Positions 42,969 to 53,040 of a stretch of 64,000 bases of DNA are shown one piece after another. The notes under the pieces were generated by a model that ran no database searches, had not been told where the DNA came from, and saw nothing but the letters and a program-made list of their open reading frames with translations. This DNA is from Symbiodinium sp. CCMP2592. Lineage: Eukaryota; Sar; Dinophyceae; Suessiales; Symbiodiniaceae. Where the stretch lies: the NCBI GenBank assembly GCA_905221615.1, contig CAJNDT010003557.1, positions 135,001-199,000 of the forward strand. The letters run 5' to 3'. Numbering within the stretch: the first letter of the stretch is position 1; every line of letters starts with the position of its first letter. The position numbers and the translations under genes are program-made.

Positions 42969-43634
42969 GCTGCCATGGCCGCTCACCTCGCAAAGCCTGA
43001 TGTTGAGGCATAGCTATTTTCACCGCCTCTGTGTGGTTTGCCAGAGTTAGAGATATATGGAGGGCCAAAACTGCATGACCTCCCATGGAGTGCAAACTTT
43101 GAAAGCACTCCCCGCATGAGGCCAGGCTCATCACACCCACCACTCCTGCCTTGGCCACGGCGACCAGCAGGCGGCGCTGGTCGCTAATTAACAAAGAAGA
43201 AACCAGCTCACAAGCTTAACGGCTCCTCCTCACGAGGCGTCTCCCTGCTTGCCCGAAACAAATTTTGCAGAGAGGTACCCGGTCGCAAATCATCAGCAGT
43301 TATGCCCGGATGATTCCAGACCTAGCTTTCAAGACGACACCGATTGCGTAACCCAGCTTTGGCCCTCAAAGGCTTGGCAGCACGCCTGTACGTCTTCAGT
43401 CTGTCCAAAAATTTGCACCGTGTTCTGGCCCGCTTCGGCACAGGCACCTTGCGAACACGCACTCCGCTCAATGGCACGCCACTCGGGTTCTCAGACGAAG
43501 GGACCAACACCAGATGCAGCAAGAGGTCGCCAGCCAACTGGAGAACTGCAGCGCGCTTTAGCAGTCGGTTCAAAGGTGTGGACGAGCGTCCTGTCGCCGC
43601 TGCTCCCAACCAAACAGCTGCGTCCACAAGCACA
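42969..43634. repeat. Duplicated segment, copy A
   Basis: Same-orientation copy of 43870-44670, offset about 901 bases. It includes a minus-strand 3' piece of the RT-RNase H gene (43669-43322) with VDAAVWLGA and GRSSTPLNRLLK. It lacks about 127 bases present in copy B (44218-44345). A further piece of its own middle (about 43085-43140) recurs at 43636-43690 directly after copy A. Confidence 0.85.
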
Positions 43635-43669
43635 ACATGGAGTGCAAACTTTGAAAGCGCTCCCCTCAT
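43322..43669 (-). pseudogene. Truncated RNase H end of the divergent RT element (duplicate)
   Basis: Carries VVLVDAAVWLGAAATGRSST, RLLKRAAVLQLAGDLLLHLV, SSENPSGVPLSGVRV and LKTYRRAAKPLRAKAGL, matching residues about 545-655 of the 669-codon frame to its right. The polymerase and first half of RNase H are absent. The start of the open frame is foreign sequence joined by the duplication, so the product would be meaningless. Confidence 0.8.
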
Positions 43670-43869
43670 GAGGCCAGGCTCATCACACCCCCACCCATTT
43701 GGGCGGGAGCGCAGCGAGGGAGGGAAAGAAGAGTTTCGCCAGGAACTGGCAGAGCCCTTCGAGCCCAGAAATCGAACGTGTAGCAGCTGGATTTGCTACG
43801 TGCTGCGCAAAGGATGCTGAAGAAGGCATCCCCTGCTGGCACCGCTCAGTCAGCAATATCGGGGTCACT

Positions 43870-44670
43870 GCTGCCATGGCCGCTCTCCTCGCAAAGCCTG
43901 ATGTTGAAGCGTCAGCTATTTTCACCGCCTTTGTGTGGTTTGCCAGAGTTAGAGATATATGGAGGGCCAAAACTGCATGACCTCCCATGGAGTGCAAACT
44001 TCGAAAGCACTCCCCGCATGAGGCCAGGCTCATCACACCCACCACTCCTGCCTTGGCCACGGCGACCAGCAGGCGGCGCTGGCCGCTAATTAACAAAAAA
44101 GAAACCAGCTCACAAGCTTAACGGCTCCTCCTCACGAGGCGTCTCCCTGTTTGCCCGAAACAAATTTTGCAGAGAGGTACCCGGTCGCAAATCATCAGCA
44201 GTTATGCCCGGATGATTCGGACGGATGTTGCAACCCATACAGTCACTGAGCAGAAAACCCGGCCTTCAGGACCCAGCTTGCACATCCAGCTCATGAGAAC
44301 TCACGAACGGTGGCTAAGCCCACACCAGAACAAATTCGCTGAGATGCCAGACCTAGCTTTCGGCAGCAGAAGACGACACCGGTTGCGTAACCCAGCTTTG
44401 GCCCTCAAAAGCTTCGCAGCACGCCTGTACGTCTTCAGTCTGTCCAAAAGTTTGCACTGTGTTCTGGCCCGCTTCGGCACAGGCACCTTGCAAACACGCA
44501 CTCCTCTCAATGGCACGCCACTCGGGTTCTCAGATGAAGGGACCAACACCAGATGCAGCAAGAGGTCGCCAGCCAACTGGAGAGCTGCAGCGCACTTTAG
44601 CAGTCGGTTCAAGGGTGTGGACGAGCGTCCTTGCGCTCCCAACCAAACAGCTGAGTCCACAAGCACCACA
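43870..44670. repeat. Duplicated segment, copy B
   Basis: Partner of 42969-43634. Its right part is the 3' end of the 669-codon RT-RNase H gene; its left part is the flank beyond that gene's stop. A plus-strand frame across the left part (43870-43980) gives AIFTAFVWFARVRDIWRAK, faintly like a tyrosine-recombinase box, but it is short and I do not call it. Confidence 0.85.
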
Positions 44671-46310
44671 ACGCGAGAACTGTGTCGCGCCCTGCAGCAC
44701 CGCAGTAGTAGCAAAAAGGCTTCAACCTCCAAGATGTTGATATGAGCGGACGACCGGCTCCTCACACTGAAAATGCGCACGAAGTCTGATCTGCGAACGT
44801 GGCACCTGTGTCCATGCTGAGCATTCCGGACTTCATCAGCGCCCCCGTCCACTATGACATAGCTACCTTGTTTTTCAGCCACTCGCACCAGTTCCCGTGC
44901 CGTGGAGGCAGGGATATGAGAAACAGATGCTCCGAAGCCAAACGAGCTTGCATCAACTGCTGCAACGAGTGGTAAGAATCGTCGGCTCAAGTCAGCTTTC
45001 CAGAAGACGCCAAGAACCAGGCCCAAGAACAACTCCTGTAGCACCGGCCCAGGCACACGACGCTGTGTGATATCATCGGGATCTTGCAGGAAAGCATACA
45101 CATCGCGGTAGACTGAAATGTTGGGACACCTCAGCGAATCGTACCATTGAAGCATTCCCAGCACTGCGTGCACGTGCTTGGGCGAAGCTGAAACTGCACT
45201 GACCAAGACCAAGATGAGGATCGTGAGGGCCATGCATCGAGCCGCAGTTACTGCGAGGTAGAGACCGTCCTCCAGGCTGACGCCAACGCAAATCCCATTG
45301 AGCTCGTCGTTCACATCTTTGCCTGGGTGCTTCACGACACCACGTGCCTCCAATGCCTTGTCAAACTTGTCCGCCAGGATGGTGGTGACAGCAGGACCGG
45401 CCGTACTGAAGAACATGGCGTCGTCCGTGGCAACAGCAAAGGCCTGTGAGAAGTTGCACTGAGTGGGGGCATCGCACACAAGCACCTGCTCTCGGCCTAG
45501 TCCTGCTTCAGCGCAGCAAGTCAAAAGTGCTTCCTGTGCCACAAAAGAAGACCACGAGAAGCCCATCGGCCATACTCTGGAAACTGGGAACATGCACTCT
45601 GGGTTTATCACACAGTCCTCCTCCAGGCATGCCGCCGCTTCGTAACAGCTCAGGCCTCCGATGTCTTCCATCTCCTTGATAGTCACAGGCGGGCGACCCA
45701 TCCAGAAGCGCAAATGCCTCGGGAGCGACAGCTGGTCAAACCAGCATCTGGCATCACGCTTGCTCATTCGTACTGGAGAGCTGGGCGTAGCCTCCAAATG
45801 CAAAAGTGCAGTCGGCGAAGCCAGGTGTCTTGGTCGCGGCGGCGCGGCAGCAGCTTGAGACACACGGCTTCCATGCCACACTTCACGCAGACGGCCCGTG
45901 CCTGGTTTGCTCACAGCTAAGACAGGACTTCCGCCGTTGACTGCGTCGGCCAAACCGATTTTCCCACAACGGAGTTGCTTGACCAGCAGCTTGACGTATT
46001 CAAGGCGGGAACCGTCTGACACACCGCTGAAGGAGTCCAGACCTTTCGGGGAACCGGGAAACATTGAGGCGCTGTCCATAATGACATCCCGAATCTCATC
46101 CGGCAGGCTAGCCACAGGATCACACAAACCCGAAGCTCGCAGTCCATCCACAGCATCCGCTATGATGTTGCTATGCTTCAGTCGTTCTGGCTTTCCGACA
46201 GCTGAAATCCAATCCGGCAACCAATGCTCCCAGAGTCCGTTCTCGGCCTTCTGCAAGCTGCAAGCGGTCGTAAAATTCCATATAGCTACCAACCACCCTG
46301 TTCGCCACAT
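44301..46310 (-). CDS. Reverse transcriptase-RNase H, divergent, 669 codons
   Basis: ATG at 46310-46308, stop-free to 44301. Finger region: KPGTGRLREVWHGSRVS (about residues 139-155). Palm: MSKRDARCWFDQLSLP (about 181-196) with the motif-A Asp in an unusual S-K-R-D context; VWPMGFSWSSFVAQE (about 241-255), the G-x-S motif of DIRS/pararetrovirus-type RTs; AVATDDAMFFS (about 291-301) at the catalytic Asp pair. RNase H: AAVDASSFGFGASV (about 447-460), HINILEVEAFLLLL (about 522-535), VVVLVDSAVWLGA (about 544-556) supply Asp, Glu, Asp. A frame at 46401-46200 with TDVANRVVGSYMEFYDRL fits as the true N-terminus, so one frameshift near 46200 is likely. Motifs look intact; recently active or under constraint. 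Confidence 0.8.
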   Translation of the reverse strand: MWRTGWLVAIWNFTTACSLQKAENGLWEHWLPDWISAVGKPERLKHSNIIADAVDGLRASGLCDPVASLPDEIRDVIMDSASMFPGSPKGLDSFSGVSDGSRLEYVKLLVKQLRCGKIGLADAVNGGSPVLAVSKPGTGRLREVWHGSRVSQAAAAPPRPRHLASPTALLHLEATPSSPVRMSKRDARCWFDQLSLPRHLRFWMGRPPVTIKEMEDIGGLSCYEAAACLEEDCVINPECMFPVSRVWPMGFSWSSFVAQEALLTCCAEAGLGREQVLVCDAPTQCNFSQAFAVATDDAMFFSTAGPAVTTILADKFDKALEARGVVKHPGKDVNDELNGICVGVSLEDGLYLAVTAARCMALTILILVLVSAVSASPKHVHAVLGMLQWYDSLRCPNISVYRDVYAFLQDPDDITQRRVPGPVLQELFLGLVLGVFWKADLSRRFLPLVAAVDASSFGFGASVSHIPASTARELVRVAEKQGSYVIVDGGADEVRNAQHGHRCHVRRSDFVRIFSVRSRSSAHINILEVEAFLLLLRCCRARHSSRVVVLVDSAVWLGAQGRSSTPLNRLLKCAAALQLAGDLLLHLVLVPSSENPSGVPLRGVRVCKVPVPKRARTQCKLLDRLKTYRRAAKLLRAKAGLRNRCRLLLPKARSGISANLFWCGLSHRS

Positions 46311-46841
46311 CAGTTTGCATTATGGTCATCTTTGCTGGCAGTTCCGTCTGACCTCCAATGCCGTGCAGAAAGTCAGAGCTAGGACCACAAGATTCACACA
46401 ATTCAGCACGATGTTAGCCTTCCTTCCACTGGGGTAAATTTAGTTCTGCACACCGCGTGCTCGGTAACACAGGCAACGGGAAAATGTCTCGCTGCCGCCC
46501 TAGGCCTGTGTGGGTAAGGTATGGAACTTCTTCACAAAGGCCTGAAAAGATCCGGACAGTTCCGCCGGTATCTTGCGCAATCTGTCCAGCAACCATGTGC
46601 GATCACATGGACAGCATCGTATTGGCCGGATCGCCTCCCTAACCACTGATGTTTCCTTAGACGATCACGCCTCAACTGGCTTGGGGAACGCCTATGCCGC
46701 ATACGAGTACACTGTCAGTGATCGGAACCCACCCATGGCAACACCAGCAGCTGGATTTGCGATACGTGGTGCGCAAAGGATGCTGAAGAAGGCATCCCCT
46801 GCTGGCCCCACTCAGTCAGCAATATCGGGATCATTGAGCCA

Positions 46842-47100
46842 TTTCCATACGCGCTCCTCCCCTCAATAAGGAGCACATATGGAGATGGGGTTGGGGGGTG
46901 GGTTGTTTTGGTCCTCTTGGCCAAACGACCAATGGACGGTTGGGCGCACACCATCTCGTAATCCGAATTCTTATACAACTGGATCTCGGATGGAGCCTTG
47001 GGCTGATGGAAAACCCCTGGTTTCAACATCAGATCTCTTGCGAAACCCATGCTCAGCCAAATGTCATGCGAGTCATGCATGGGAAGCTGCCCTGGCATTC
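46842..47100. other. Spacer between RT element and repeat arrays
   Basis: Contains a GGGGTTGGGGGGTGGG tract at 46887-46902 and a segment resembling the 72-base satellite (GGAGCCTTGGGCTGATGG at about 46992). That shows the satellite family of 42 kb also occurs on this side of the RT element. No gene. Confidence 0.55.
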
Positions 47101-47104
47101 TGTT

Positions 47105-47395
47105 CGTGGCCGTTATGTCGTGACAGCAGTTTCGCAATGCGTCTGCGCCTACCTGGACCGCATACCCTTGCAATGTGTCTCCGGGAGCCGTCTTCGTTAC
47201 CCCAATGCGTCTTCGGCTATCCAATGTGTCTTCGCAATGCGTCTTCGCCTTTCCAATGTGTCCTCGCAATGCGTCTTCGCTATTTACATGCGTCTGCGCC
47301 ACCCAATGCGTCGTCAAAATGTGTCTGCGCCTCCCAATGCGTCTTCAGAATGCGTCTGCGCCTGCTAATGCGTCTGCGCCGATTATAGGCATTGT
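47105..47395. repeat. CAATGCGTCTTCGC tandem repeats
   Basis: About 16 imperfect units of 14-22 bases built from AATGCGTCTGCGCC and AATGTGTCTTCGC. Plus-strand frames give repeated MRLRL/ASS peptides and are not genes. Confidence 0.88.
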
Positions 47396-47439
47396 TTTGA
47401 CGAATGCGTGCTCATGGTGCGGATGCGTTTTCAGGTCGT

Positions 47440-48410
47440 TTGCCACACTCCGCCAGGATACCGCCACTCGGCCCTACTCGCAGTTACTCGGTTCCACTTG
47501 GCTCCACTCACAGTTGGCTGGAGTTTAGCTTGGTTGTAGTGGTATTTAGTGGTATTAGACTAATTTAACGGAACCCAATGGGTGCCCGACGCCCCACTCG
47601 GCACCGCTCAGCCCCACCACTCGGCCCCACTCGCAGTTGGCTGGATTTTAGCTTGGTTTTAGTGGTTCAGTGGTATTTCGTGGTATTTCGTGGAATTAAA
47701 CTAATTTCGCGGAACCCGGTGGGTGCCTGACCCCTTTGCAGCCCCACTCGGCCCCACTCGGCACCACTCAGCCCCACTCGGCCGCACTCGGCCCCACGCG
47801 GCACCACTCAGCCCCACTCGGTCCCACTCGGTTCCACTTCCAGTTGGTTGTTTTGTTTGTTGGTTTTAGTTGTATTTAGTGGTATTTCGTGGAATTAGAT
47901 TAATTTAACGGAACCCAATGGGTGCCTGACCCCTTCGCAGCCCCACTCGGCCCCACTCGGCACCACTCAGCTCCACTCGGTTCCATTCGGCCCCACTCGC
48001 AGTTACTCGGCCCCACTTGGCTCCACTCGCAGTTGGCTGGATTTTAGCTGGGTTTTCGTGGTATGGGTGCCCGACCCCTGCGCAGCCCCACTCGGCCCCA
48101 GTCGGCCCCACTCGCAGTTGGCTGGATTTTAGCTTGGTTTTAATATGTTTTAGTGGTATTTAATGGTATTTCGTGGAAAAAAACTAACTTAACGGAACTC
48201 AATGGGTGCGACCCCTGCGCAGCCCCACTCGGCCCCACACTCGTCCCCACTCGCAGTTGGTTGGATTCTAGCTTGGTTTTAGTGGTATTTAATGGTATTT
48301 CGTAGAATTAGGCTATAATTTAACGGAACGTAATGGGTGCCCGACCCTTTCACAGCCCCACTCGGCCCCACTCGGCGCCACTCGCAGTTCCTCTCGGCTC
48401 CACTCGGCTC
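47440..48410. repeat. Higher-order array with 10-base GCCCCACTCG sub-repeats
   Basis: Six to seven long units (84 to about 210 bases), each with a block of GCCCCACTCG decamers, then GCAGTTGGCTGGATTTTAGCTTGGTTTTAG-type sequence (markers at about 47510, 47633, 47843, 48029, 48113, 48253), TGGTATTTCGTGGAATTA and TTTAACGGAACCCAATGGGTGCC. Decamer number varies between units, from three to about eight. Non-coding. Confidence 0.9.
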
Positions 48411-48900
48411 TACTTAGCTGAGTGGCGCCGCGTCGTAGGCCAACTGGGGCTGAGTGTGGGTCGGCCGCATTTCTGCGAAGCAAAAGCCACGACCGCCTGT
48501 GCCGCCGACCCGCTGCCGACCCTGCTTCATCGGACCTTCGTTTCTCCATCGAGCCGCGCGGGCTTTCGCCCGGAGGCTTCTCGGAACGCGCACGCGTTTT
48601 GCAGCCATTCCCCACGGTATGGCGGGTTTAGGGGCCGCCGTGACGACCCCAGGAGGCCAGGCGGCGAGCATCATGAGCCTTCGGGCGCCCGCAACCGGTC
48701 TTTTGGCCGGAGGCGATGTTTTGGCTCTGCTTTGTTCGGTTTTGAGTTGGTTTGGGAAGCCCCAAAGGGACGCGCATCATGAGCATCAGCGGGGTTCGGC
48801 GGAGGGCGGGTGCGGGCTGCCGACGAGGGCTGAGAGGGCAAAGGGAAAACACAACGGCGACCTTTTACCCGCGCTGCCCGCACCTGGGAGCAGCCCCTAG
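48411..48900. other. GC-rich block, coding status unclear
   Basis: Frames are open on both strands (plus 48333-48782 and 48454-48900, minus 48414-48674) because of GC richness. Words such as CGACCGCCTGTGCC and CCCTGCTTCATCGG read equally in three frames. I see no domain. It could be an exon or CpG-rich flank. Confidence 0.3.
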
Positions 48901-48990
48901 AATACATATACGCATACATATACATATCACATACATAGACATAGACATAGACATCTACATACATTCACTCATTCATCCATTCTTTCATTC
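48901..48990. repeat. ACATAC/ATAGAC/ATTC microsatellite
   Basis: Successive short runs: CATACATATACATA, ATAGACATAGACATAG and TTCATTCATCC words. Simple sequence. Confidence 0.9.
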
Positions 48991-49041
48991 ATGTGTATAT
49001 GTTCTTGTATAGTTATGGCACCTGTCATTATACGTTGATTG

Positions 49042-49443
49042 ATGCGTAATCTGGTCACAGAGCAAAGGTTGGCCGCAGAATCCAAAACCGTACCTTGCAG
49101 AATACTACTCAAGACCGCAAGACTTCCAAATGCAACCGCGAAATTAGTTGAGAGGCTGAAGCCGCAACCGAAGGATTTGCTTCTGGACCCTGAATTCCAA
49201 TGTCTGGTGCATGGGCTTGAGCCTCCGGAACATGCCGTGACATCTGCAGGAGTCAGACCTTGGACGGAAGTGTGCAGAGACTCGTGGCTTCGCAGACAGA
49301 TGCATCCGAAAACCACACTCAATAAAGCGCCCGCGTCGCAGATGGGGAACGAGCAGGAACAGTCGCCGATTGGGAAGTCTGCTTGTCGTGACGAAGATCA
49401 CACGTCAGCATTCCGGAGTAATTATCACAGATCTACGCTCTAA
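49042..49443 (+). CDS. Unrecognised 134-codon open frame
   Basis: From ATG at 49042 the frame reads MRNLVTEQRLAAESKTV, a helix with LPNATAKLVERLKPQPKDLL, and WTEVCRDSWLRRQMHPK. Amino-acid composition is protein-like, with balanced charge. No motif, splice site or homologue is recognised, and the opposite strand is open over part of it. It may be an exon or chance. Confidence 0.22.
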   Translation: MRNLVTEQRLAAESKTVPCRILLKTARLPNATAKLVERLKPQPKDLLLDPEFQCLVHGLEPPEHAVTSAGVRPWTEVCRDSWLRRQMHPKTTLNKAPASQMGNEQEQSPIGKSACRDEDHTSAFRSNYHRSTL

Positions 49444-51840
49444 GGCGAGTCCCAGGTGCCTTCGAGCAGCAGTTGACGAGGTATAGGCTTAAGAACCTAG
49501 GGTTCCCCCGCCCCGCACGCTACAGTTCAATCGCTGCTGTGGTCCTTTTGCCACAGCAGAGGAAACGCGGTCCGGCCCCTTGGCGGCGGCCTATTGAGTG
49601 GCCTTCTTTGGGCCATCCGTGAGAACCGCGAAATCCTTCGTGCCTTGCGGGCCTCACCTCAATCCATGGCCGTCAGGTCCACCAGTTCCCTGGCCCGGGT
49701 GACACAGGCAGGCATTCTGGCCATGTCGTTGCCCCAAAACTGCAGCCCCTCTTGGGATTTTCGGGCTCTGGACTCTGACATTCCTGAACCGGACATGCTG
49801 AAGGCATCAACCACTGGAGTGTTCTCTGCGAAGCCAGGTGCTGGAGCGCGTAGCATCTACAGTCTACACCCTTGTCTTGTCGGCGTTAAGACGACTCCAG
49901 CAATAACTCTTGCCCCGACGGTTCATCTGCCTCTTCTGGTCAACTCGCTCGAAGACGTACAGCGGAGTCTCGCCAAAGGACATCCTCGGATGCACCATAC
50001 CAACAAGCGTGGCCGGCCTCCTCTTCAGAATCACGCCCTTACAAGAAGCCACGGAGGGTGCTAGTCGTGGTGGGTTGAGCCATACCAGCAAAGAGTCCGA
50101 AACATTCCGAAGCTCTTCAATGGGTCTTGTCGGGTCTTCTCGGCACGTAAGCTTACAGAAGCTGGCCCGGCCCAGCTGCCGCGCTGTTAGAGCCGTGGCA
50201 GTGATCTCTTGATGCCCGGAATACCCAGATAGATATCGAAGATGAACCGCGAGCAACTATTCGCTGAGCAGCTCAAGGCGCACAGCATGCGCAGTCTCCT
50301 GAGTTGTGGTCAAGGCTTGAGGGCTTAAGGTTCAAGTCGAGGGCAATGCACCTTAAGAATCTTGAGGATTTCCGTGTTCTGAGTCTAAATTCGCAGATCC
50401 TTTCACGGATAATAGAGGCTTTGCGCAAGTGAGCTTCTAGTTGCCAGCAGCTTGTGTTAGTAGCCTGTGGAGATAGAGTCAAAAAGCCCCAGACTTGAAG
50501 CGTATCCGAGTCACTCTGGAATTGTCGAGACACAGCGGTGCGAGACCCGAGAGGTCAGATTCCAGGAAGCAGTTCCTGAAGTTTTGAAGGGGCGACGACT
50601 TCTAGGAGCAAAAGCGGAAAAGGAAGCAAGGGTTCCTGTGCCCAGGCACATCAGCACAACCCGGCTCCCAGGCCGTAGCAAGGCGAACTTGGCCTCGAGG
50701 GCCTCAGGGAAAGTGCGGGTCCCAATGCAAGAAAACGTGAGTCCCTACCGGTGGCTGAAAAGTACGAAACACAGCGCCTTCATCATCTCTGCCGGGAAGC
50801 AAAGAGACATGGCAACAACGATGCTGGCATCGGACCAGTCCTCTGCAAGAAAAATTCATCTCGACCCATTAAGTATGAACACGAACCCCCACAGCTTCAT
50901 GTGGGCCTCCTCTGCATAGCAGCCGTTCGAAAATCCAGAAGGCTAATACTTGGGCACGACGAGCGGTGTGGTGGGTCGTTCGATCCCCCCGATTACTTGT
51001 CAACAAGAAGTTGCAACAAGCTTCGACTGTAGGGGCCGGCCGCATCTCTGACGAGGCCTTGCCTTGATACTGGCCACTTTTCGTTGTCAGATTGCTGACA
51101 TTGCTGACATCTGCCCCAAATTGCAACCAATACCGGCGCGCTCCTCCTGCAGAATGTCTCCAAGCACCAGCTCCAATGAGGCCTGCGCCGTGCGCCATCT
51201 CAGCTACTTGGGAAACACACAAGATCGAACATCTACCGTATGAGCCGGACGAACATGCAGGTACTTGCACTTGCTGAAGTCTTTACGTACACAGGTATGC
51301 ACCTACAGACATGCATGCATGGATGCATGCACAGAGGCATACACGTGCATAGAATACATATGCGCGAATTATTGGGTGCGCATGGATACATACATGCGTT
51401 CACAACACAGGGCATGTCTAGTCGCGTCACTTCAAGCCTGCAGAGGTGGCTATGCAAGCTACAGGGGATCAGGTAGGACGCAAAACTCCACTAGTCTTTG
51501 GATCGAAGCTGCCGGCGAAATCGATGAGGCCGCATGCCCGAACTTCCCTGTGCATGCCGGTGTTGTGCCCGAGCGCCAGTCTCCGAAAGCCATGCACAAC
51601 TCTGTCACAAACACCTCCGCACTGAACTCCCCAGCCAAGGATATGATTCACCCACTCGCCTCATCTCTTCAGACACTCGCTTCGAGCGTGAAAGAGTAAG
51701 GCGGAGGGGAGGGGGGAATCCGGCCCTAATTCGGGAACGTTCCCGGAACCATCATCATCTCAACATCATGATCATCACCAGCATCTTCTTTCTTAAATAA
51801 TAACCCTACCCATTGCAGGTGCGTTATGTCAAGAATCTAC
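49444..51840. other. Unresolved interval with possible exon fragments
   Basis: A minus frame at 49856-49659 (GLQFWGNDMARMPACVTR) and another at 50256-49864 (GMVHPRMSFGETPLYVFERV) look protein-like. A plus frame to 51032 reads VAEKYETQRLHHLCREAK and RLILGHDERCGGSFDPP. None can be linked by clear splice sites. CATG/ACATA-rich simple sequence lies at 51285-51360. Confidence 0.3.
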
Positions 51841-51979
51841 CCTTATGACCGTGGCTTTGGCCTCGGGGAGGCGAGCTTTCGTCTGCAGAGCTGCCGTGTG
51901 AAGGGCCGGAAGCAACTCAATTCCACGACACCGCCTGCAGCTTCAGCAGCTTCAGCAGCATGAGAATGTGAAAGTGGAT

Positions 51980-52733
51980 CGCGGTTCAGGCTGGGGGCGT
52001 GCTCTATGTCTCGGTTTACGTCGTCCCGAGAGGACCAGTCGATGAGGCTTTTGCTGAGCTTAGCCTACTTCTACAAGATAAGTGGCGTGGGAAGTTCATT
52101 GTCTGACGGGATTTCAACATCACTTCGGAAGGACGGGGTGCCGAGGCATTTGCAGATGCGGTGAATGCCTACATCGTGCCTCCCCTGCCACATGTGGACG
52201 GGACGAGGTTCGAAAGTAGCCGGGTCATCGACTGGTTTGTGGCCTCTAGAGGGCTACAATGTGGATCGATGGAGACGTTTCTTGAAAAGCTTTCTGATAA
52301 CAAGATCTGTGTCATTACGGCCAATGTTAGAGTTTCGAGGGAGCTTCGAGGGTCATTCGTTGGTACTCCTACTTGGGTTAAGCCTGCTTGGATCACTTCC
52401 TCGGGGTGGCGTGACTTGCTGGACATGCTCTGGAAACATGGAGAACTTGAAGGGCGGCCACAAACAAGTCAGCACTTGGAAGACATGGGATGGCACAACG
52501 AGCTTCTACACGAAAAGGCACAGGAATGGATCGACTACTTGTGGGCGAGGACTATGGCCATGATCTGTGAATTGATTCATTTGGCTTACGGCATTGCCTT
52601 GCAGAATGTTCCTTTGGGGGTTGATGACACGGAGGTCAAGAAGGTTGAGGCCATTGCGCGGAGGATGCCGTGGAAAATCAGTATTCCTAATCATCAATTG
52701 CGACCTGTGCCTACTTCTAGATCTGTGGAGCCA
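51980..52733 (+). pseudogene. LINE-3 endonuclease remnant
   Basis: In one frame: GVLYVSVYVVPRGPVDEAF, LLQDKWRGKFIV, then TGA (52104) immediately before RDFNITSEGRG, where the family motif GDFN is expected. SSRVIDWFVASRG follows (about 52215-52250), corresponding to S-R-I-D-Y. TWVKPAWITSSGW and DLLDMLWKHGELE lead into the linker. Loss of the first Gly-Asp context and the stop make it inactive. The frame is lost near 52730. Confidence 0.65.
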
Positions 52734-53040
52734 ATGTGGGTGCGGAAATGCGGAAGCGTCTTGGTCGTGTCTTGGAGCTCATTACTAAGCATAACATCAA
52801 CATGACGGGGAATCGTGACGCTCGTGCGTGCAATCATCGCCCTTCGGAGGTCGTGGACAAGATGCAACTTCGATTGAAGGACATGGACGTGCTGTGGAAG
52901 AAACTCAGGCCTTCCGAACGCCCCAACTACGATGAGGCCAACATTCAGGCTTTCAAGGAGGAGGCGAAGGTGCTCCACCATGTCATTAAGAAGCATGAGA
53001 ACGATCAGTTGCCACTAGGATCAAAACGTGGAAAGACAAC

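Larger units (their letters stand above)
43785..46840 (-). mobile_element. Divergent RT-RNase H retroelement, possibly DIRS-like
   Basis: The core is the 669-codon frame at 46310-44301. A related segment of about 85 bases, including GCGCAAAGGATGCTGAAGAAGG, lies in the same orientation on each side (about 43785-43865 and 46745-46835), so the unit may be bounded by split direct repeats as DIRS-type elements are. No integrase, endonuclease or convincing tyrosine recombinase was found. The boundaries are provisional. Confidence 0.55.

Noticed and set aside
43870-43980. Possible tyrosine-recombinase box (AIFTAFVWFARVRDIWRAK) on the plus strand
   Set aside because: Only about 30 residues, no catalytic His-x-x-Arg or Tyr boxes nearby, and it lies in a duplicated non-coding flank.
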